Assembly (NCBI RefSeq): GCF_029868855.1 | Contig: NZ_JARWOV010000046.1 | Coordinates: forward strand, 1 to 34,504 | Direction: 5' to 3' | DNA: 34,504 nucleotides | Source: Nocardia carnea | GTDB taxonomy: Bacteria > Actinomycetota > Actinomycetes > Mycobacteriales > Mycobacteriaceae | Shown here: one piece after another, positions 30,381 through 34,504 of the stretch | Position numbering within the stretch: the first letter of the stretch is position 1 | Layout: each line of letters begins with the position of its first letter | Program-made: the position numbers and the translations under genes | Notes under the pieces: generated by a model | What the model saw: the letters and a program-made list of their open reading frames with translations, nothing else | The model's database searches: none | Told to the model about the DNA's origin: nothing

Positions 30381-31502
30381 TCAGACCTTCACGAGGTCGT
30401 CGGCGTGGATCACCGGGCGCTGCATGCTGTCCGGCAGTTCCTGCGTGGATCGGCCCAGCATGGTGGACAGTTCGGCCGCGTCGTATTCCACCACGCCCCG
30501 GGCCACGATCGCCCGGTCCGGGCCGATCAGATCCACCACATCGCCGCCGTGGAACCGGCCGCGGACGCCGACGATTCCCGCGGCGAGCAGCGAACGCCGG
30601 GCATGCGCCACCGCACGGACGGCCCCGGCGTCGATGAGAATGCCGCCTCGACTGTCGGCGGCGTGCCGGACCCAGAACCTGCGGGCCGACAGACGCACCG
30701 GGCGCGCCGCGAAAGCCGTACCCACGGTGCCGGTTCCGAGCGCACTGGCCGCCTCTGCCGCGGCGGCCAGCAGCACCGGCACACCCGCATCCGCGGCCAG
30801 CCGGGCGGCGGACAGTTTCGAAGCCATTCCGCCCGTCCCGAGCACACCGCCGCTCCCGGCTATCACGCCGTCGAGGTCGGCGCTCGAGCGCACCTCTGCG
30901 ATGAAATTCGCATCGCCCTTGCGGGGGTCGCCGTCGTAGAGCCCGGCTACATCGGAGAGCAGGAACAGTGCGTCGGCGCCCACGAGATGGGCGACCAGCG
31001 CGGCCAGACGGTCGTTGTCACCGAACCGGATCTCCTCGGTCGCGACCGTATCGTTCTCGTTCACCACCGCGACCGCGCCGAGCGACCGCAACCGGTCCAG
31101 CGTGCGCTGCGCATTGCGGTGGTGCTCGCGCCGGGCGAAATCGTCGGCGCTGAGCAGCACCTGCCCCACGGTCCGGTCGTAGCGGGCGAAGGAGGTCCCC
31201 CACGCATGCGCGAGCGCGAGCTGGCCGACACTGGCCGCGGCCTGTTTGGTCGCGAGATCGCGCGGCCGCCGGGTGAGTCCGAGCGGCGCCAGCCCGGCAC
31301 CGATCGCACCCGACGACACCACCACCACATCGGAGCCGGCCCGCATCCGCGCCTCGATGGCGTCCGCGAGCCGATCCAGCCGATCGTTGTCCAAACCCCC
31401 GTGCAGGCTGGTGAGCGCGGACGAACCGATCTTCACCACGACCCGCCGCGCCCCGGCGATCGCCTGCCGGGCATCACTGAGTTCTAGCGGCAGCTGGGTC
31501 AC
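30381..31502 (-). CDS. proB: Glutamate 5-kinase with PUA domain
   Basis: 373 residues. The N-terminal amino-acid kinase domain (about 1-255) shows [34 protein letters not shown]-like contacts in [17 protein letters not shown], and [20 protein letters not shown]. The C-terminal PUA domain (about 275-355) has [14 protein letters not shown] and [15 protein letters not shown]. It phosphorylates glutamate as the first step of proline synthesis and is usually inhibited by proline. The start is GTG at 31502, 39 bases after the obg stop, so it belongs to the rplU-rpmA-obg-proB line-up common in actinobacteria. proA is not in the window. Confidence 0.96.
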   Translation of the reverse strand: MTQLPLELSDARQAIAGARRVVVKIGSSALTSLHGGLDNDRLDRLADAIEARMRAGSDVVVVSSGAIGAGLAPLGLTRRPRDLATKQAAASVGQLALAHAWGTSFARYDRTVGQVLLSADDFARREHHRNAQRTLDRLRSLGAVAVVNENDTVATEEIRFGDNDRLAALVAHLVGADALFLLSDVAGLYDGDPRKGDANFIAEVRSSADLDGVIAGSGGVLGTGGMASKLSAARLAADAGVPVLLAAAAEAASALGTGTVGTAFAARPVRLSARRFWVRHAADSRGGILIDAGAVRAVAHARRSLLAAGIVGVRGRFHGGDVVDLIGPDRAIVARGVVEYDAAELSTMLGRSTQELPDSMQRPVIHADDLVKV

Positions 31503-31541
31503 GGCCGTGCCCCTGTTCCGCGGTTCCCCAGGCTCACCTGC

Positions 31542-32999
31542 CTACTCCCTGTCTTCCTCGTCGACGAGTCCACGCCGCACCCGTGAGGCGTGCTTACGTT
31601 CGGCCGCACCGACCCGATCGGTCTGTTCGAGCCGGATATCGGTGCCGCGGCCGGTAGGAACGATATCGGCCCCGGCGGTGATCTGCGGCTCCCAGTCGAA
31701 GGTCACCTCACCGATCGTCACCGGCGCGCCCGGTTCGGCACCGAGCCGCACCAGTTCGTCCTCCACACCGAGCCGGGCCAGCCGGTCGGCGAGATAACCG
31801 ACGGCTTCGTCGTTGTCGAACTGGGTCTGGCGGACCCAGCGTTCGGGCCGGGTACCGCGGACCACGAAACCACCCGGCTCGTCGGGGTCGGGGATCACGG
31901 TGAATCCCGAATCGTCCACCGGGATCGGGCGGATCACCGGGCGTTTCGGCTCGGCCTTCGGGTGCGCGTCGCGGTATTGCTGCACCAGCTCGGCCAGCGC
32001 GAAGGTCAGCGGCCGCAAACCGGCGTGACTGACCGCTGAGATCCGGAAAACCGGCCAGCCGCGTTCACGCAACTCCGGTGTCACCAGATCGGCGAGGTCT
32101 TCGGCATCGGGCACATCGGCCTTGTTCAGGATCACCACCCGCGGCCGGTCGGCCAGGTCACCGAGGCTCGCGTCGCCGCGCAGCGCCGGTTTGTAGGCGG
32201 CGAGCTCGGCCTCGAGCGCGTCGATATCGGATATCGGGTCGCGGCCCGGCTCCAGAGTCGCCAGATCCACGACATGGGCGAGTACCGCGCAGCGTTCCAG
32301 GTGGCGCAGGAAATCCAGGCCCAGACCGCGCCCGTCGCTCGCACCGGGAATCAACCCGGGAACATCGGCGATGGTGAAGGTGGTGTCCCCGGCGTTCACC
32401 ACGCCGAGGTTCGGGACGAGCGTGGTGAACGGGTAGTCGGCGATCTTCGGTTTCGCGGCCGAGAGCACCGAGACAAGCGACGATTTACCGGCCGACGGGA
32501 ACCCGACCAGCCCCACATCGGCGACGGATTTGAGTTCCAGCACCACATCGCGGACCTCACCCTCCTCACCGAGCAGAGCGAACCCGGGGGCCTTCCGCGC
32601 CCGGGACACCAATGCCGCGTTCCCCAGTCCGCCGCGACCACCCTTCGCGATCACGAACCGGTTGCCGGCACCGACCAGATCCATCAGGACCTCACCGTCG
32701 GAATCCAGAACCACAGTCCCGTCCGGGACCTTCAGCAGCAGCTCCGACCCCTTCTTCCCGTCCCGGTTCCCGCCCTCGCCGGGTTTACCGTTACCGGCCT
32801 TCGCATGCGGGTGGAAGTGGAAATCCAGCAGGGTGTGCACATTGGGGTCGACCTCGAGGACCACATCCCCGCCGTTGCCGCCGTTGCCGCCGTCGGGACC
32901 GCCGAGTGGTTTGAACTTCTCCCGGTGCACCGACGCACAACCATGGCCGCCTTTACCGGCGCTGACATGAAGAACGACGCGGTCGATGAACTTGGCCAT
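31542..32999 (-). CDS. obg: Obg/CgtA GTPase
   Basis: 485 residues from the ATG at 32999 (GAGGAGG upstream); 40 extra codons are open before it but lie next to a terminator and do not match the family. The N-terminal Obg fold starts [17 protein letters not shown] with the glycine-rich loops. The G domain has [10 protein letters not shown] (G1), the switch DYPFTTL, DVPGL (G3) and NKAD (G4). The C-terminal OCT domain (about 340-430) includes [14 protein letters not shown] before it and [18 protein letters not shown], followed by a short acidic tail. Obg binds the 50S subunit and couples ribosome maturation to nucleotide state, fitting its place after rpmA. Confidence 0.96.
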   Translation of the reverse strand: MAKFIDRVVLHVSAGKGGHGCASVHREKFKPLGGPDGGNGGNGGDVVLEVDPNVHTLLDFHFHPHAKAGNGKPGEGGNRDGKKGSELLLKVPDGTVVLDSDGEVLMDLVGAGNRFVIAKGGRGGLGNAALVSRARKAPGFALLGEEGEVRDVVLELKSVADVGLVGFPSAGKSSLVSVLSAAKPKIADYPFTTLVPNLGVVNAGDTTFTIADVPGLIPGASDGRGLGLDFLRHLERCAVLAHVVDLATLEPGRDPISDIDALEAELAAYKPALRGDASLGDLADRPRVVILNKADVPDAEDLADLVTPELRERGWPVFRISAVSHAGLRPLTFALAELVQQYRDAHPKAEPKRPVIRPIPVDDSGFTVIPDPDEPGGFVVRGTRPERWVRQTQFDNDEAVGYLADRLARLGVEDELVRLGAEPGAPVTIGEVTFDWEPQITAGADIVPTGRGTDIRLEQTDRVGAAERKHASRVRRGLVDEEDRE

Positions 33000-33094
33000 G
33001 GCCGGATCATCCTCCTCGGAACTGGATGGTCGGGGAAGGCGCGGCGTCCGATACCGGGGCCGCCCCGGAAAGCTACGGCGAACCGTAGAAACGC

Positions 33095-33129
33095 GAAAAG
33101 CGGGTCGAGGGTGAATCACCCTGACCCGC
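33095..33129 (-). terminator. Intrinsic terminator or attenuator between rpmA and obg
   Basis: On the minus strand, AGCGGGTC pairs with GACCCGCT (8 bp), and the inner AGGGTG-ATT-CACCCT adds six pairs with one bulged base. The hairpin is followed by TTTT. This is the clearest intrinsic terminator in the window. It lies 25 bases after the rpmA stop and about 95 before obg. Confidence 0.75.
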
Positions 33130-33154
33130 TCGCTGTGGTGGAGTCGTCAGCCGG

Positions 33155-33421
33155 TCAGGCTTCGACCGGCTCCGGGACCACGATGTTGACGGTCTTGCGA
33201 CCACGCTTGCTACCGAACGTCACGGCACCGGCCTCCAGCGCGAACAGGGTGTCGTCCCCGCCACGGCCGACGTTGACGCCGGGATGGAAGTGGGTGCCAC
33301 GCTGCCGCACCAAGATCTCGCCGGCCTTGACGGACTGTCCGCCGAAGCGCTTCACGCCGAGCCGCTTGGCATTGGAATCGCGGCCGTTCCGGGAGCTGGA
33401 TGCACCCTTCTTATGTGCCAT
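33155..33421 (-). CDS. rpmA: 50S ribosomal protein L27
   Basis: 88 residues, full length, beginning [20 protein letters not shown] and continuing [20 protein letters not shown] with the RGTHFHPG block. The N-terminus reaches the peptidyl-transferase centre in the family. It has no cleavable N-terminal extension as found in Firmicutes. Follows rplU by 42 bases and ends just before a strong terminator. Confidence 0.98.
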   Translation of the reverse strand: MAHKKGASSSRNGRDSNAKRLGVKRFGGQSVKAGEILVRQRGTHFHPGVNVGRGGDDTLFALEAGAVTFGSKRGRKTVNIVVPEPVEA

Positions 33422-33463
33422 TGCTGATACTCCTTCAGCGCGGGCCGAAAGCCCTGCGAGTGG

Positions 33464-33775
33464 TTACTTGATGCCGGTGACCTTCAGGACCGTCAGCGGC
33501 TGACGGTGACCCTGGCGCTTGTGGTAGCCGGTCTTGTTCTTGAACTTGTGGATGCGGATCTTCGGGCCTTTGGTCTGCTCGACCACCTCGGCCGACACCG
33601 AAACCTTCGCGAGCTTGTCGGCCGCGGTGGTCAGCTCGGCGCCATCGACGACGAGCACCGGCGACAGTGCCACGGAGGTGCCCGGCGCACCCTCGATCTT
33701 CTCGACCTTCACCAGGTCACCGACCGCGACCTTGTACTGCTTTCCGCCGGTCTTGACGATCGCGTACGTTGCCAT
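33464..33775 (-). CDS. rplU: 50S ribosomal protein L21
   Basis: 103 residues starting [16 protein letters not shown], with the C-terminal [20 protein letters not shown] signature that binds 23S rRNA. AAGGG lies 12 bases before the ATG at 33775; the upstream extension of the frame is not part of the family. First gene of the rplU-rpmA unit. In mycobacteria and relatives the RNase E gene usually precedes it, but I cannot see one here. Confidence 0.98.
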   Translation of the reverse strand: MATYAIVKTGGKQYKVAVGDLVKVEKIEGAPGTSVALSPVLVVDGAELTTAADKLAKVSVSAEVVEQTKGPKIRIHKFKNKTGYHKRQGHRQPLTVLKVTGIK

Positions 33776-34504
33776 CGGTCGGCTGCCCTTCTTCCTGTAG
33801 TGCTCGGCACTCGTTCGTACGGTCGCATCCTCGGTTCGCACCGGATTCAACCGCACGACTGGTCTGGTATTCACCGCCGCCTCGGCATCTGGTGGCTCTC
33901 GGTATCGGGAACCGGCCACGGAACAGCATGCTGCTGTCACCGGGCAGCGACTGGCCAAGATTACAGGATGCCTGTTCCCTCGACCAAACCGGTCCCCATC
34001 GGCCGGACCCGGTGTGATCGAACATGCCGCCCGGCCGCGACCCGGAGGTCAGGACCCGCGCGGCGCGGGCCCACAGCAGATGCGCGATCATCGTCACCCC
34101 GGGTGTGCGCAACCGCGCCGGAACCAGGCCAGTGCGGCCGGTCGACCACCGGGTATGCCTTACGTCCCATGGCCGGGCAGAGCGACGAGATCTGCAGCCG
34201 CCGGGTCGTCGGTCGCATCCCCGACCGGGCAAGACGGACGCGGTCCCCCGTCAGCGGTGCACTCCCCGGCTCCGCGCCGGCAGCGGCGGCGAACGGCCGA
34301 GCCGAATACGTGAGCAGACTCACGGTCGGCACCGCTGGCTGCGTGCCGTCGTCACTTCCTAGGAGAGCGCGGCTCTACCCTCACACCGACCCGGCCGGAC
34401 ACGGAAACGGCCCGCCGGGGGGGGCGGGGGGGGGCCGGGGATAAGTTTTGTTAGTGGGCCGGGGGGGCCGGCCGGGGCCCCGCGGGCCCCCCGGGGGCCC
34501 CGCG
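33776..34504. other. Region upstream of rplU to the contig end, no supported gene
   Basis: About 730 bases. The first part must contain the rplU promoter. From about 33960 onward several frames are open on both strands, but none shows a known family or a good start. An RNase E C-terminus was sought on the minus strand and not found. The last 100 bases are G/C runs and look like assembly noise. Confidence 0.4.
34410..34504. repeat. Low-complexity G/C contig end
   Basis: Alternating long G and C runs, broken only by an AT-rich ATAAGTTTTGTTAG patch, end the window. This pattern is typical of unreliable consensus at a contig end. No function is assigned. Confidence 0.5.

Noticed and set aside
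33000..33119. Earlier start for Obg
   Set aside because: It would begin inside the rpmA terminator, and the added 40 residues are absent from the family, which starts at MAKFIDR.

Overview
The window reads as one high-GC actinobacterial contig, most likely Nocardia or a close mycolate-containing relative. Pointers are EspG/PE/PPE-type type VII secretion genes, a RecQ helicase of the mycobacterial RqlH type, a Ro60 (TROVE) gene preceded by Y RNAs, a stand-alone LigD-type polymerase, and many promoters whose -10 box lies six bases before the start codon. Both ends are G/C-homopolymer rich and probably poor assembly. All of this is read by eye; no database search was run.

Layout. 1-399: damaged contig end with a possible broken gene. 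400-2126: an SDR oxidoreductase divergent from an MmyB/MltR-type regulator, with a perfect inverted repeat between them. 2329-6026: YdeI-like protein, LigD-type polymerase and RqlH-like helicase. 6106-11531 (minus strand): Na+/H+ antiporter with a C-terminal UBP zinc finger, then a coupled pair made of an NDK-domain protein and a PEP-synthase-like protein lacking the catalytic histidine. 11914-14065: espG, a PE/EspC-like gene and a PPE-like gene. 14227-14873: Phd/PIN toxin-antitoxin. 14985-15803: SAM methyltransferase. 16149-18549: a visibly AT-richer four-gene minus-strand operon of type VII secretion-like proteins and a lipoprotein. 18920-22530: secreted protein, DoxX-like membrane protein, AadA-like nucleotidyltransferase and a second SDR whose 5' end carries a perfect 15-bp inverted repeat. 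22918-25986: cobalamin riboswitch and a three-gene ABC uptake operon. 26060-28351: the Ro60 locus. 28742-31502: membrane protein, endonuclease V and proB. 31542-33775: rplU-rpmA-obg, the classical order.

The most striking region is 26060-26750. Four tandem RNA units precede the TROVE gene on the same strand. Each is closed by a long stem whose sequence differs between units but stays complementary. Units 1 and 2 contain a complete circularly permuted tRNA: T arm, 3' acceptor strand, short loop, 5' acceptor strand, D arm. This is the architecture expected of YrlA-type bacterial Y RNAs. Unit 3 keeps the T loop but has lost the D arm, and unit 4 has replaced the whole tRNA-like module with a small hairpin. 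The array therefore looks like a family of Ro60-bound RNAs with graded loss of the tRNA-mimic module.

The second notable system is the pair at 8063-11531. The PEP-synthase-like protein keeps its ATP-grasp signatures but has Thr-Pro where the phospho-carrier Ser-His should be. Its overlapping partner carries an NDK-like domain that still has a candidate phospho-histidine.
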